From positions 1 through 54,221 of the forward strand of contig JAHEJI010000011.1 of assembly GCA_024638965.1 (NCBI GenBank): DNA of 54,221 bases, written 5' to 3'. Within the stretch, counting starts at the first letter, position 1; every line of letters starts with the position of its first letter. This DNA comes from Planctomycetaceae bacterium (GTDB taxonomy: Bacteria > Planctomycetota > Planctomycetia > Pirellulales > Pirellulaceae). A model generated the notes under the pieces. It did no database searches, was not told the origin of the DNA, and saw only the letters and a list, made by a program, of their open reading frames with translations. Of the stretch, positions 7,990-18,000 are shown in pieces. Both the position numbers and the translations under genes were made by a program.

Positions 7990-9615
7990 ATGGCCGATGA
8001 TTCTGTTCAAGTAACCTGCCCACAATGCTCATCAAAACTGAGCGTCAAGGAAGAATTGCGCGCCAAGAAAATCGCTTGTCCAAAATGCCAATATAAGTTC
8101 CGATTGAACTTTCACGTGAGCGAAAGTGGGACGAGTTCAATTATTCAAGTTCATCTGGAGACGCGTGAAAACCTGGACCGCCCTCATGGGACCCCTGATG
8201 AAGTTTGCGGAATAAAATTGCCCACCAAAGAATCGAAGACGTCCCATTCAAGTAGCACTCGCCCGCTGGGCTCGAACAGTTCACTTTCCAATTCACAAAT
8301 TCCTGTTCGAGTGGATTGGGGAAAGGAGCATGCTACTCAGTCCCGCGAGTTCCAGAGAAAACATAGTGGTTTAAGTCGTTCGCAGATCTACCGGCTTGCC
8401 AAAGACCGCTACACGCCGCTTTCGCAAAATGATGAGATCCTTCAGTCGACAGGAATCTTTCTGTGTGTGATGGCTATATTCACGGCGACGTTGCCACTCT
8501 TCAACTTGAAGTTCGTGGAATTTGCCACGGCGGGTTCAGTTCCAGCAATCCTCAGTATCGGAACTGGGGTTATCGGAATGTTAATGATTGTGATGGCACA
8601 ACGCAAGAATCCAGTCATGGCGCTCGGATTGGGGCTCGGCATGCTATTGATGTTTGTCGTCGCGTATGTCGGTATCTTCGACTACTTTAAAGACGAAAGT
8701 CCGTTCCGCAAAAAAATAGCGTTCGGGGAAGAAAAAAACGAACTCGTTGAAGAGATTGTCGACCCGAAAGACAATGTTGAGATAGTTGAAGGTGTCGAAG
8801 GTCGAGACCCGCTTCAACAGGAACCGCCACACAATTTAAATACGGGTGTTGCCAATGTGGACATTGAGAGTCCTCGAAAAGGCAAAAATCCTCCACAGAG
8901 ATTCGATGGATTCAGAAAACTGCCCAGTGAGTCTCAGCCGATAAGCCCGGATGACGTGGTAATTCCAGAAGACTTCAACCCAGACGACGACCGCTTCGAG
9001 TCAGATGACCTCCTGGACCAACCACTTGTCGGTAATCCTTTAACCGAAGAAACGGTCAAATCGCCTGCGCAATTGGAACAACAACGTCAACTGGCTGAGC
9101 TGGAACGCAGAAAACCTGGAATGCTCAATCGGCGACTGGAAAGGATGAAAACCGAGACTTTCTACAATGGTAAACCTTCTACACAAGAATTTGAGGACCA
9201 ATTCGAGGTGATTGCAGTTGCCGGAAAAGTCACAACCGCAGGCACAGCCTATTTGACCGAGCAACCGATTATCGGATTCGACTACGTTGACCGCGGCGAC
9301 GTCCTTATCAAGAATCTGGTCCCTGTCGTTGGCACGCCACAGTTTGCTTCGACAATTGCAAGTGCGGACGCAAGTGATTTGCGCGGGCTCGTATGCCACT
9401 TTCGACGCCAGGAATTGTCAGGCGTGCAGGCACTTTATTCTCTGGATGCAGATGGCTCGCTGGCCCAGGGTGAATGGGCGGGGATGCCAACTCCGCTCGG
9501 AAAAATCGGATATCAAATCACGTCTGGAGGGCCTCCGATATTCGGTTTCTTATTATTCATGAAAGACGATGCGATCGTCGGCGTTGGTCTGGTAACTAGA
9601 AAAGAGGAACAATAA
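7990..9615 (+). CDS. Zinc-ribbon membrane protein of unknown function
   Basis: The 541-residue protein starts with an MJ0042-like zinc ribbon (CPQC...CPKC in residues 9-36). A polar Ser/Thr-rich linker follows, then three hydrophobic segments near residues 154-173, 182-202 and 206-231. A long acidic, proline-rich region spans roughly residues 235-375, and a C-terminal globular domain begins near residue 395. The short zinc ribbon at the very N-terminus with downstream membrane segments is common in planctomycete proteins of unknown role. The ribbon is predicted to be cytosolic. I do not recognise the C-terminal domain. It is read in the same direction as aroB, 254 bases further on, with no evidence that they are coupled. 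Confidence 0.8.
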   Translation: MADDSVQVTCPQCSSKLSVKEELRAKKIACPKCQYKFRLNFHVSESGTSSIIQVHLETRENLDRPHGTPDEVCGIKLPTKESKTSHSSSTRPLGSNSSLSNSQIPVRVDWGKEHATQSREFQRKHSGLSRSQIYRLAKDRYTPLSQNDEILQSTGIFLCVMAIFTATLPLFNLKFVEFATAGSVPAILSIGTGVIGMLMIVMAQRKNPVMALGLGLGMLLMFVVAYVGIFDYFKDESPFRKKIAFGEEKNELVEEIVDPKDNVEIVEGVEGRDPLQQEPPHNLNTGVANVDIESPRKGKNPPQRFDGFRKLPSESQPISPDDVVIPEDFNPDDDRFESDDLLDQPLVGNPLTEETVKSPAQLEQQRQLAELERRKPGMLNRRLERMKTETFYNGKPSTQEFEDQFEVIAVAGKVTTAGTAYLTEQPIIGFDYVDRGDVLIKNLVPVVGTPQFASTIASADASDLRGLVCHFRRQELSGVQALYSLDADGSLAQGEWAGMPTPLGKIGYQITSGGPPIFGFLLFMKDDAIVGVGLVTRKEEQ

Positions 9616-9869
9616 ACGTGATCACAACATGACCATTTATCGCGGTCAACGAAGCGTCGTCGGGTCCCAGTTAATGGCAAGGAATTGAACCCGATCTTCG
9701 CTGGTGTTGATCCGGACCAATGCCCTGAGAGTTAGAACAGAGATTCTTGGCTGGTTCCTGAATCAGAATGACCGGGTTTTTTAGCTCTCTTGCAACGTAG
9801 GACGACTTGTCGGACGAAATCTATTCTTCGACAATTGAGAATTAACAACTTCTGCAGGTAGTAAGTTCC

Positions 9870-10967
9870 TTGAATGTCGTACACGTTGATCTCGGGTCTC
9901 GCAGCTATCCAATTCACATTGAGCAAAATGGTCTTGCGAAGCTAGGACCAATCCTGAAAAAACTTTTTTCGACCAATCGAATCCAAACGAATCATGCGGT
10001 CATCGTTTCGGACGAAAATGTTGCCGGAATTTATCTTACTCAAGTCGCGGATCAACTCGAGCTAGTCCATGATAAAGTTGATTCGGTAATCGTGCCGGCG
10101 GGCGAAAAAACCAAGTCGGTCGCACAGCTTGAATCGTTGTGGCAAAAACTGGTTGAACTTGAAAGCGATCGAAAATCGACCGTGTACGCTCTGGGCGGTG
10201 GCGTCGTCGGTGATTTGGCAGGATTTCTCGCGGCAAGTTTTGCCCGGGGAATTTCGTTCGTCCAAATCCCAACCTCATTATTGGCTCAGGTCGACAGCAG
10301 CGTTGGTGGCAAAGTAGGCATCAATTTGCCCGCGGCAAAAAATATTGTTGGTGCGTTCTGGCAACCTGAGTGCGTTGTCATCGACCCCAACGTTCTGTTG
10401 ACCCTTGAGGAACGCGAGTACGTTTCTGGATTAGCCGAAGTCGTGAAATATGGTGTGATCATGGACACACCGTTTTTCAACTACCTAGAAAATTCAATTG
10501 CAAATATTAAGGCCAAAGACCCGTCTACGCTCTCTCACATCATTAAGCGTTGCTGCGAACTAAAAGCGGCAATTGTGAAAGCGGACGAACATGAAACATC
10601 CGGCCGTCGAGCCATCCTTAACTACGGTCACACCTACGGTCATGCCATTGAATCCGTTTTTGGATATGGCCGATTCACACACGGTGAGGCAATTTCAATT
10701 GGCATGAACTGCGCTGCCCGTTTGGCCATTCAGCTTGGATTGGCGGAACAAGAACTGCTTACACGGCAAACTGCGCTACTCACGGAACTTGGGTTGCCTG
10801 TCGAGTGCCCTGCTGACAAACACGTTGAGCTAAACAAAGCGATGAAACGCGACAAGAAAGTGCAAAATGGAGTGTTGATGCTTGTTTTGCCGATTAAAAT
10901 CGGACATGTTGAATTGGTTCCTTCTCCGGGCGAGACACCTATTCTGGAAAGCCTTCATTGTGAATGA
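9870..10967 (+). CDS. aroB: 3-dehydroquinate synthase
   Basis: AroB converts DAHP to 3-dehydroquinate, step two of the shikimate pathway, using NAD and zinc. The 365 residues show the NAD-binding segment (VVGDLAGFLAASFARGI), QVDSSVGGKVGIN, the zinc-binding histidines in LNYGHTYGHAIES and FTHGEAISIGM, and KRDKKVQNG near the end. The only sensible start is TTG at 9870, with AGGTAG shortly before it acting as ribosome-binding site. The end overlaps the start of dprA by eight bases, which suggests translational coupling. Confidence 0.95.
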   Translation: MNVVHVDLGSRSYPIHIEQNGLAKLGPILKKLFSTNRIQTNHAVIVSDENVAGIYLTQVADQLELVHDKVDSVIVPAGEKTKSVAQLESLWQKLVELESDRKSTVYALGGGVVGDLAGFLAASFARGISFVQIPTSLLAQVDSSVGGKVGINLPAAKNIVGAFWQPECVVIDPNVLLTLEEREYVSGLAEVVKYGVIMDTPFFNYLENSIANIKAKDPSTLSHIIKRCCELKAAIVKADEHETSGRRAILNYGHTYGHAIESVFGYGRFTHGEAISIGMNCAARLAIQLGLAEQELLTRQTALLTELGLPVECPADKHVELNKAMKRDKKVQNGVLMLVLPIKIGHVELVPSPGETPILESLHCE

Positions 10968-12117
10968 TTCGTTGTCCGAAAAACTGGCGGTCGCGACAAC
11001 CTTGTCCCCGTCACAACTGATTGCTCGTGACGCCGCGTTGCGGCTTTCTCTCGTAGCGGGAATTGGCCCGAGAATTTACCAACACTTGCTCGATCATTTT
11101 GGTAGCGCGGAAAAGGTCTTATCCGCAGCTCCGGCTCAATTGCGGGAGGTGGAGGGTGTAGGAGCAAAAGTTGCCGGGGCGATCGCACTTGCTTGTCAAC
11201 AAGTCGACATCGAACCGCAGCTACAGATTTGCTTGGAGCACAACATTTCGATTCTGGTCAAAGGAAGTGAACAGTATCCAGAACGATTGACGGAAATCTA
11301 CGATCCACCCAACGTCTTGTTCATGCAGGGGAATATCGTCATCGCCGATTCGGTTGCGATCGCGATCGTCGGTACGCGTCACGCCAGCAGCTATGGGATC
11401 AAAACCGCTGAACGATTGGCGCGTGGGTTGTCGATGGCTGGATTCACGATCGTCTCCGGGCTTGCGCGAGGAATCGATTCCGCCGCACATCGGGGTGCCT
11501 TGGCAGTCGGCGGACGAACGATTGCTGTCTTTGGAAGCGGATTGCTGAACATTTATCCGCCCGAACACGCCGAACTGGCCGCGGAGATTGCCAATCAGGG
11601 CGCGCTGGTTTCCGAATACTTGCCCCATCAGGCACCAAAAAGCGGAGCATTTCCACAGCGAAATCGAATCATCACTGGCTTGAGTCTGGGCGTCATTGTT
11701 GTCGAAGCAGCCGATCGCAGTGGAGCATTGATTTCTGCAAGGCTTGCGAACGAACAAGGTCGAGAAGTCTTCGCCGTTCCCGGTAGAATTGACAGCCGCA
11801 CTTCACGTGGCTGTCACGCGTTGATCCGTGACGGGGCGAAACTGGTGGAATCGGTTGACGACGTTTTGGACGAACTCGGTCCACTCGCATCTCCCGCAAC
11901 GATTGACTCGGATCATACGATTCGACATCCGGCAGAATTGAAGCTTACCGAACAGGAAACGCAGATTCTACAACACATCGAAACCGAACCGACGGCGGTT
12001 GATACGATCATCCAAGAGTCGGGTTTACCGGCATCTCGGGTTCTCTCAACAGTCAGTGTGCTCGAAATCAGGCGGCTTATTCGACGCGTTAGCGGCAACA
12101 AACTGATTCGGGTATAG
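10960..12117 (+). CDS. dprA: DNA-processing protein DprA
   Basis: DprA binds incoming single-stranded DNA and loads RecA during natural transformation. The 385 residues contain an N-terminal helix-hairpin-helix region (LVAGIGPRIYQHLLDHFGS) and the Rossmann-like DprA domain with VGTRHASSYG, SGLARGIDSAAHRGAL, GSGLLNIYPPEH and FPQRNRIITGLS. A C-terminal winged-helix (DML1-like) region covers roughly residues 325-385. The GTG at 10960 is the likely start: it overlaps the aroB stop by eight bases and has GGAAAG before it. An ATG at 10882 would overlap aroB by 86 bases. xth follows after 21 bases. Confidence 0.93.
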   Translation: MNDSLSEKLAVATTLSPSQLIARDAALRLSLVAGIGPRIYQHLLDHFGSAEKVLSAAPAQLREVEGVGAKVAGAIALACQQVDIEPQLQICLEHNISILVKGSEQYPERLTEIYDPPNVLFMQGNIVIADSVAIAIVGTRHASSYGIKTAERLARGLSMAGFTIVSGLARGIDSAAHRGALAVGGRTIAVFGSGLLNIYPPEHAELAAEIANQGALVSEYLPHQAPKSGAFPQRNRIITGLSLGVIVVEAADRSGALISARLANEQGREVFAVPGRIDSRTSRGCHALIRDGAKLVESVDDVLDELGPLASPATIDSDHTIRHPAELKLTEQETQILQHIETEPTAVDTIIQESGLPASRVLSTVSVLEIRRLIRRVSGNKLIRV

Positions 12118-12138
12118 TGCAAGTTACATGTAGAACAT

Positions 12139-12906
12139 ATGACCCGAATCGTCACTTACAACGTTAACGGAATTCGTTCCGCGATTCGCAAGGGACTGGT
12201 GGAATGGCTGGATGAAAACGATTTTGATATCGTCTGCATTCAGGAAACCAAAGCTCATCGTGGTTCGATTCCTGTGCTGTTGTTTGAAAGCCTTGGTTAC
12301 AAACATTTCTGGCACTCGGCACAACGAAAGGGCTACAGCGGCGTCGCCACTTTTTCCAAAAAAGAGCCGTCAAAAATTTACAAGGGCTTGGGAATCGAAA
12401 AATACGACGTGGAAGGTCGAGTCCTGAGAACTGACTTTGGTGAGTGGACTTTGCTGAACTGTTACTTTCCTAATGGGCGTTCCGGTGATGTGCGGCAGGC
12501 ATTCAAAATGACGTTCCTGGACGATTTTTATTATTGGGTGGATAATTTGCGGGAAGAACATCCGAACCTAATCGTCGTAGGCGATTACAACATTGCTCAT
12601 CAGAAAATTGACATCAGCGATCCTGTCCGAAACAAAAACAGTTCCGGCTTTCGACCGGAAGAAAGAGCATGGTTGACCAAGTGGTTTGACAACGGCTTTG
12701 TTGACGCTTTCCGTTTCAAACAACCGGACAAAGTGAGTTATACCTGGTGGCGAACCACGCAGTTTGCCCGCAAAGTCGACAAGGGCTGGAGATTGGACTA
12801 TCAATCCGTGAGCGACAACTTCCAGGATCGAATCCAGAAGGTCGAACACCTTCAGGACGCGTTTCACTCCGACCACTGCCCGGTGCTGATGAAAATAGAT
12901 TGCTAA
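12139..12906 (+). CDS. xth: Exodeoxyribonuclease III
   Basis: This is an AP endonuclease and 3'-5' exonuclease of base-excision repair, 255 residues long. The catalytic pattern of the Xth family is complete: NVNGIRSAI with Asn8, CIQETKAH with Glu36, VVGDYNIAH with the Asp/Asn pair, SYTWWR, the DYQSVS segment in place of the usual LDY..S, and the terminal SDHCPV with the catalytic histidine. It begins 21 bases after dprA and is probably cotranscribed with aroB-dprA. It converges with the rsbW-like gene with one base between them. Confidence 0.94.
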   Translation: MTRIVTYNVNGIRSAIRKGLVEWLDENDFDIVCIQETKAHRGSIPVLLFESLGYKHFWHSAQRKGYSGVATFSKKEPSKIYKGLGIEKYDVEGRVLRTDFGEWTLLNCYFPNGRSGDVRQAFKMTFLDDFYYWVDNLREEHPNLIVVGDYNIAHQKIDISDPVRNKNSSGFRPEERAWLTKWFDNGFVDAFRFKQPDKVSYTWWRTTQFARKVDKGWRLDYQSVSDNFQDRIQKVEHLQDAFHSDHCPVLMKIDC

Positions 12907-12907
12907 G

Positions 12908-13354
12908 CTAAACCTGCTTGTGCTTGACCAGTTCGACCGAGTTGCCAACATCATTGTAGGTTACGGTGTCGATAAAATTGCTGATCAACATCAGGCCTCG
13001 CCCCGAGGTCTTTTCCAGATTTTCATCGAGAGTCGGATCAGGAACTTCATCGGGATTGAAGCCTTGCCCCTGATCGGTGATACAGGCATAGAACTGCGTT
13101 TCGGACAGGTTGACCAGAACGTGAACGTGTTTGCTGGGATCACGTTTATTTCCGTGTTTGATGGCGTTCATTACGGCTTCTTCCATCGCCATATGAATTC
13201 CAAAAACACATTTGGCGGGCCACTCACGTTGTTCAAGCTGTTCCAGCAACACGCGAATCGCGTCCACGCCTGATTTCGGATCACTGGGAATCCGCTGATC
13301 GTATTGCCAAACCCAAGTGGTATCGTTCATTGCCGTCCAATTCTCGAATGCCAA
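12908..13354 (-). CDS. RsbW-like anti-sigma/serine kinase ATPase
   Basis: The 148-residue protein is a GHKL (HATPase_c_2) domain of the RsbW/SpoIIAB type. The N box is MAMEEAVMNAIKHGNK, the G1 box ITDQGQGFNPDEVPD, and the G2 segment GRGLMLISNFIDTV. Such kinases bind a sigma factor or other target and phosphorylate a STAS antagonist protein. The STAS gene lies directly upstream on the same strand, 15 bases away, so the two form a partner-switching pair. No sigma factor gene of the sigma-B/sigma-F type is next to them, so the target is unknown. Confidence 0.9.
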   Translation of the reverse strand: MAFENWTAMNDTTWVWQYDQRIPSDPKSGVDAIRVLLEQLEQREWPAKCVFGIHMAMEEAVMNAIKHGNKRDPSKHVHVLVNLSETQFYACITDQGQGFNPDEVPDPTLDENLEKTSGRGLMLISNFIDTVTYNDVGNSVELVKHKQV

Positions 13355-13369
13355 GCAACGACTTGAATC

Positions 13370-13732
13370 TTAGTCCTGTTCAAATGAGTCGATTGCTTCA
13401 GCTTCCTCGTCTCGGATCACAAAAACTGAATCGAGGTTTGTATAATTAAACAAATCCCTGACTTCGGGTCGCAAGTTACTCAAACGAATTTGGCCACCGC
13501 CCGCTTTTACTCTCTTATCCAGGACAATCAGCTTATTGATCGCCTGGCTGGAGAAGAACCGTACATTTTCAAAATTGATCAACAGGTTGGGCTTGGTCTC
13601 TTCATCCGTTAACGACAACAGCTCTTTGCCTAGCTGTTCGATCCTGCCTGGATCCATGACCTTTTCGTCAACGAACTTGACAACAGAAACTTTATCGACC
13701 TCGTAGGATTCGATGCACTCAAACTGGCCCAT
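13370..13732 (-). CDS. STAS-domain anti-sigma factor antagonist
   Basis: This 120-residue STAS protein resembles RsbV/SpoIIAA. The segment VRFFSSQAINKLI holds the serine that a cognate kinase phosphorylates, and it is followed by the usual KAGGGQIRLSNLRPEVRDLF strand-helix. It is translated just before the RsbW-like kinase gene, as in classic antagonist-kinase operons. The unphosphorylated form should sequester the kinase. The acidic C-terminal tail (DEEAEAIDSFEQD) is shared in type with the second STAS protein at 20191-20556, so the two may answer to the same or related kinases. Confidence 0.9.
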   Translation of the reverse strand: MGQFECIESYEVDKVSVVKFVDEKVMDPGRIEQLGKELLSLTDEETKPNLLINFENVRFFSSQAINKLIVLDKRVKAGGGQIRLSNLRPEVRDLFNYTNLDSVFVIRDEEAEAIDSFEQD

Positions 13733-14193
13733 TATTTTGAGTCTTTCATAAACCGTAGAAACATTAGAAACGCGCTCAAGGCGTTTAACACCACTGCTAT
13801 GATAGACTGAGAGGCTGGCGAATCAAAGCAGTCCCGGAAATTGGGATCGGACAATGACGGTGACAAGACACATCTTAAGGAAATGACGCGGAAAATCACC
13901 AAGAAAAAGTGGAACGATATGCCATGTGAACACTTGGCTCTCCCCCCAAAAAAAACACTAGTCAGAGCGCCCACGTATGATCGACCAGAGCATCATTCGT
14001 TTGCGTGTCATGACTAGTGATGGAATCTAAATCGACAATTGCGCACGAATTGTTTATTCAGATTGTTGTTTTGCTGTCAGTTTTTGAATTCATCTGATGA
14101 TGGAAACAGGATTCCGTGTCAGCTTGATTATTCGAGTTTGGAGAATCTTGAACCAGCCCGCTTACACTCCCTAACCGTCAAAGTCAAATCGTC
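13733..14193. other. Intergenic region upstream of the STAS-kinase pair
   Basis: These roughly 460 bases hold the promoter candidate listed separately. An 80-codon minus-strand frame (13732-13974) ends in TAATG overlap with the STAS start, but it has no recognisable sequence and was not called. The rest shows no gene or strong secondary structure. Confidence 0.5.
13799..13826 (-). promoter_or_regulatory. Possible housekeeping promoter of the STAS-kinase pair
   Basis: On the minus strand TTGATT (13826-13821) and TATCAT (13804-13799) are 16 bases apart and lie about 66 bases before the STAS start codon. They fit a sigma-70-type consensus moderately well. This is a visual match only. Confidence 0.38.
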
Positions 14194-14547
14194 TTAATCC
14201 CGTTTGAGCAGGACTCCCTGCAAGCAGAAAACGGCGCCAACAAACATGATTGGCCAGCAGATCCAATCCGGAGTCGTAATCTGTTTTGCCCGTAAAAACA
14301 TCGGACGACCGGCTGCTTGTTGAAGATTGGTCCCAAACGCTCCATTGCCGGAAGAAGCCTGGGAGAACGGGGAGTTAAAATTCCCGTTAGCCGTGGTTTG
14401 GAGAGGAGTCAAGTCGACGGGATCAGCCAGCCGCTCGGCCCAAAACTTTGTTGCTCTCGGTGACAGTGTGTACGTTTCAACAAAATTGAGTTGTATTCCC
14501 AATAAAATGAAAAGGAATCCGGTCGTCATAATCGTGCTTCGACTCAT
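14194..14547 (-). CDS. Small membrane protein of unknown function
   Basis: The 117-residue protein has a hydrophobic segment near each end (about residues 5-24, TTGFLFILLGIQLNFV, and residues 90-112, WICWPIMFVGAVFCLQGVLL). They are joined by a polar, Gln/Asn/Ser-rich loop of about 65 residues, and the protein ends in KRD. That fits a two-pass inner-membrane protein with an exposed loop. The ATG at 14547 is chosen; an upstream start at 14574 would add nine residues. I do not recognise a family. Support comes from coherent membrane topology and lack of an alternative frame. Confidence 0.6.
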   Translation of the reverse strand: MSRSTIMTTGFLFILLGIQLNFVETYTLSPRATKFWAERLADPVDLTPLQTTANGNFNSPFSQASSGNGAFGTNLQQAAGRPMFLRAKQITTPDWICWPIMFVGAVFCLQGVLLKRD

Positions 14548-14574
14548 TGTTTCACCCCAGGTAATGGCAGGCAA

Positions 14575-15052
14575 GGCTAACGATTGATGCGAAAGAACTC
14601 CATTTCTAACACAAGTATCGATTTGTATCGTTTCAGATATCGAACGCCTGACGATGATCGCTTGAACCTACCGAACAATTGGCTTGTTTTTTCACCTTGA
14701 ACTGCTGTTGGAGTTCTCACGATTTTGCGGGACAACAGAAACCGTCTGCAACTTTACAATTCGTCCAATTGGCATCGCAATCAAAAAAACGGGCTTAAAC
14801 GCGTGTAAGCCTCGGTTGGGGTAGGTTCACCAAGAGTGAAAAAGCGCATCAAATGACGGCCCTTCGACTGATGTACAAAACAAGCACAAGAAATCGCGAA
14901 TGGAGGCAACATAGGGAGTGGGAAAACCTTACAAAAAAAGCCCTTTCAGTTGGCGTTTCACTACGATTGGTAGCGACCATTCTTCGGATTCACGTTATCT
15001 TGTATCGCATTATCCAATTCCCCGTTTCGTTTGATTTGACGGTTTCTACTTC
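14575..15052. other. Intergenic region before the acyltransferase fusion gene
   Basis: About 480 bases separate the small membrane protein (minus) and the large fusion gene (plus). The only structure seen is a hairpin at 14792-14811 next to an A7/T7 run, listed separately. A short plus-strand frame at 14853-15056 shows no protein-like features. The leader of the fusion gene must lie here, but no clear promoter was identified. Confidence 0.5.
14783..14811 (-). terminator. Terminator-like hairpin on the minus strand
   Basis: Read on the minus strand, GGCTTA and TAAGCC (14811-14806 and 14797-14792) form a six-base-pair stem with an eight-base loop, followed after two bases by seven Ts. It has the shape of a Rho-independent terminator. 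No minus-strand gene lies upstream of it, so it would only insulate the small membrane gene, or it may be accidental. Confidence 0.3.
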
Positions 15053-18000
15053 ATGAGTTCGGCTGACCTAAAAATTGCGCCCCTGCAAACTGATTTCGCC
15101 GCTGAAAAAAAAGCTGAAAAAAACACGTTTACTTTTGGGATTTGGTCTCCGAGTTTTCAGGGTCTGCTGTGGACAAACTGGCTGACAGCAATCAACGATA
15201 ACATCTTTCGCTGGTTCGTCATCGGAGCCGGAAAAGACTACGTACCGCCCGAGTACCACGGCAACATTTTAATGGCGGGAACAGCCTGTTTTGTATTTCC
15301 CTATATTATCCTTGCCTCGCCAGCAGGATGGCTTGCCGATCGATTCAGCAAACGTAATGTCGTGGTCGGCTGCAAAATTGCCGAAATCGTGATCATGACA
15401 GTGGCCGTTATTGCCTTGATTCTGTCTCCCAATTCGGCCAGTGGCGAAGCACCCAACATAATCGGCCTCTATCTCCTGTTGTTCACCGTCCTGTTGATGG
15501 GTGCCCAAAGCGCGCTCTTTGCACCCGCAAAGATTGGCAAGATCCCCGAGTTACTGAGCGAGAAGACGATCTCGGCTGGAAACGGGCTGTTTAATCTGGC
15601 AACGCTTTCGGCCGTGGTGATCGGCATGGTCATCGGCGGGTGGCTGGCAGACATGACTGGATTTTGTGGCCAGGACAATATTTGGCTCACCGCTGTTGTG
15701 CTGGTCGGCATTGCCACGGTGGGAACATTTATCAGTTTCGTGATACGACCACTCCCAGCAGCCAATCCCAAGGCCAAGTTTCCGGTCACTTTGATCGGCG
15801 AGACGATTCGAGATATTGGCACACTGGCCACAAGCGGTCCTTTGTTCCGAGTCGCACTCGGAACGATTTTTTTCTTTTCAATTGCAGGATTAGCTCAGCT
15901 AAACATTGACGCATTTTCGGCTGAGAGCGGTGCGATCACCGAAACCGACCGAACACCGCTGCTGGTTTCGCTTGTGCTCGGACTCGGGCTGGGAAGTGTG
16001 TTGGCAGGCTTCGCATCGGGGAAACGCATCGAACTCGGACTCGTTCCGTGGGGGGCTCTGGGGATGGCTTTTTTCTGTTTCCTGCTGATGTTCGCACCAG
16101 CTGACTTTATCAATGAAATTGTCTTCAATGGAAAGAAAATGATCGCGTGCCTGATGCTCGCGGGATTAGGAGTGAGTGCAGGTTTCTTTGACGTTCCTTT
16201 GGCTTCCTATTTACAACATCGCAGTCCGATCAAACAACGTGGCGCAATTTTATCAGCGAATAACTGCCTGATGTTCTCTGGTATCCTTGTCCTGGCGTTA
16301 GCTTTCGCAGTTCTACGAAAACCATCCTACGAAGGATCACTCGCGAATTTGCCAACTGAACTTCAAACAACCCAGCTTGATGCTTCACAACAACAACAGC
16401 TCAAAAAAGTTGTTGATGAATTCGAAAGCGCCTGGGCAACTGATGGCGACTGGACTCCGATTGTCAGCGAGTACGCGGGCAAAGTCCCGGAAGCAATTCG
16501 TAAACCGGCCATCGCGGAATTGATGTTTGTCGAGGCAAAAAAACGCAAGTCGCGAGACGAAACTTTCGCCGTAAAATACTACCAGCAGCAGTTTCCCGAC
16601 CATCAACGCGAGGTTCGGAGTATCGTCCAACAGACATCTGGACTTCCATTGTTTACGTCGCGTCAGATCTTTGGCTTGATGGGCTTGCTGACGATTCCTG
16701 TTATTCTGTATTCCGCTTGGCGACTCCCGCTGGAGCTGACCCGAATGTTTTTCCTGTTTTTGTTTAAGTTCTTATACAAGATGCGTGTGCGCGGGCTTGA
16801 TAACATTCCTGACCAGGGTCCCGCCATTCTGGTATGTAATCATGCATCGTTCCTGGACGGCGCGATACCGATGACTGTGATTCCACGCAGGATGAGAACG
16901 ATCGCGTGGGCGGGTAACTTCGATAACTGGGCATTCAAGAAATGGGCAGATTTTATCAATGTGATCCTGATGACAAACGGGCCAAAGTCCATTCGAGACG
17001 GCCTCAACGCAGCGGCTGATGCGCTCAAGCAAGGACAACTCGTCACGATTTTCCCGGAAGGCAGCATCTCAAGAACCGGGCAAGTCCGTTCGTTCCGCCC
17101 CGGGCTGCTGAAGATCCAAGACAAACTCGACCAACCGGTTCCCGTGATCCCGATCTATATCGATGAAACCTGGGGCAGCATCTTCAGTTACCAGCATGGT
17201 CGCGTGTTTGCCAAATTCCCTTGGCCGTTGAGACGACCCTTGTCGGTACACATTGGTGAACCGATCGAAAATCCGAATTCGATGTCGGTGATTCGACAGG
17301 CAGTTGAACGATTGGGCGCCGAATCCGTTCCGTTTCGAGCCGAGAAGTTTAAATCGCCGACTATCAAGTTCGTAAAACAGGCTAAGAACCGCCGTTTCAA
17401 AGCAAAAATCGCTGACTCGACAGGTCAACACGCGACGGGCGGCGCTTTACTGACACGATGTCTCGTGCTGCGCCGACTGCTACGCAAATTTGTCATCGGT
17501 GAAAACGAGCAAACGGTTGGAGTGCTTATACCTCCATCGCTTGGGGGCGTCGTCGTTAATCTCGCATTGGCTCTGGATCACCGGGTCGCCGTCAACCTGA
17601 ACTACTCCCTCTCGGAAGACTTGATCAACAACTGTATCGAACAGGCAGGGATTCAGCAGGTTTTGACGACCCACAAGGTGATGGAAAAATTCGACTACAC
17701 GCTCTCGGCCGATGTCTATTACCTCGACGAGTTAAAGGACAAGGTAACAACGATTGACAAAATCGTAGCGGCGTTCCAAGGATTTGTGTTGCCTGCGTTT
17801 GCGTTGTGCCGCTGGCTGGGCCTGCATAAAACCGGACCCAAAGACTTGTTGACGATCGTGTTTACTTCCGGTTCAACCGGAACACCCAAGGGAGTGATGC
17901 TCTCGCACCGCAATATCGCCACCAATATGAGCGCGATCGACCAGGCCGCTTCTTTTCGAGCGGACGATGCGATGGTTGGCATCTTGCCGTTTTTTCATTC

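Noticed and set aside
11221-11757. 178-codon frame antisense to dprA
   Set aside because: It is fully inside dprA and has no domain signature.
13732-13974. 80-codon frame overlapping the STAS start by TAATG
   Set aside because: The overlap looks like coupling, but the sequence is an unstructured mix with one weak hydrophobic end, and the STAS gene has its own promoter-like sequence inside this stretch.
14853-15056. 67-codon frame before the acyltransferase fusion
   Set aside because: It overlaps the start of the fusion gene in another frame and lacks protein-like features.
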